A stretch of DNA of 64,000 bases from Opeltia flavorubescens (taxonomy: Eukaryota; Ascomycota; Lecanoromycetes; Teloschistales; Teloschistaceae). Shown piece after piece: positions 63,869 through 64,000 of the stretch. Every line of letters begins with the position of its first letter. Position 1 is the first letter of the stretch. The translations under genes and the position numbers were made by a program. The notes beneath the pieces were generated by a model, which had not been told where the DNA came from, did no database searches, and saw only the letters and a list, made by a program, of their open reading frames with translations. The DNA is taken from NCBI GenBank assembly GCA_000442125.1, contig KE546982.1:1-64000 (forward strand). The letters run 5' to 3'.

Positions 63869-64000
63869 TTAAATATTTATTTATATATTTAAATTATATA
63901 AAAAAAAATATTTAATTATAATTTCTACTATATATTAATATTAGAATTTTTTTATAATTTTATAAACTTTATTAATTAAAAAGAATTTAATATATAAAAT
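63869..64000. other. A/T tail at window end
   Basis: Nearly pure A/T sequence with nothing recognisable. Confidence 0.6.

Noticed and set aside
1-64000. tRNA or rRNA genes
   Set aside because: No cloverleaf-like GC-rich segments or conserved rRNA strings were seen on either strand. This was by eye only; a tRNA scan would settle it.

Overview
The window is the left end of a chromosome from a filamentous ascomycete (Pezizomycotina). It opens with about 15 copies of the telomere repeat CCCTAA (1-89). It carries a spliced fungal highly reducing polyketide synthase (HR-PKS) and shows a strong imprint of repeat-induced point mutation (RIP). CpA/TpG is depleted, TpA is enriched and CpG is kept, so ATG and TGG are rare, TAA/TAG abound, and long ORFs are nearly absent outside one island. 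The genus cannot be told from the sequence.

Layout. (1) 90-4,950: subtelomeric RIP-altered DNA with no recognised gene. (2) 4,990-10,560, minus: a RIP-riddled SNF2-family helicase-like ATPase, probably a telomere-linked gene. Motifs I, III and VI are still readable, and the C-terminal tail is Lys/Ser-rich. (3) 10,560-15,320: small palindromic repeats and an unrecognised minus-strand coding remnant. (4) 15,325-20,014: a tandem duplication of about 2.4 kb. The left copy is mildly mutated and the right copy has lost nearly every C outside CpG. (5) 20,015-28,800: extremely AT-rich desert. (6) 28,850-31,620, minus: a broken gene that resembles a fungal subtelomeric kinase-like family. (7) 32,600-42,723: a small secondary-metabolite locus in a GC-normal island. 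A broken HR-PKS (KS-AT-DH-CMeT-ER-KR-ACP, minus) is divergent from an O-methyltransferase (plus), and the two share a 378-bp promoter region. (8) 43,060-64,000: AT-rich RIP desert. It holds one readable minus-strand fossil with an Ulp1-like peptidase signature (about 55,953-57,000), AT minisatellites, and a second copy of a repeat of about 280 bp also seen at 27 kb.

How the genes fit together: the PKS would build and C-methylate a reduced polyketide chain, and the O-methyltransferase would be the natural tailoring enzyme. Both look inactivated. Mutation density rises along the 3' half of the PKS (ER, KR, ACP) toward the telomere-side RIP block, which suggests that RIP spread into the cluster from neighbouring repeats. 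Nothing here proves an entirely new system. The most unusual signals are the dispersed splice-site-like palindrome family, the strongly asymmetric RIP of a tandem pair, and the mutation gradient across one gene.
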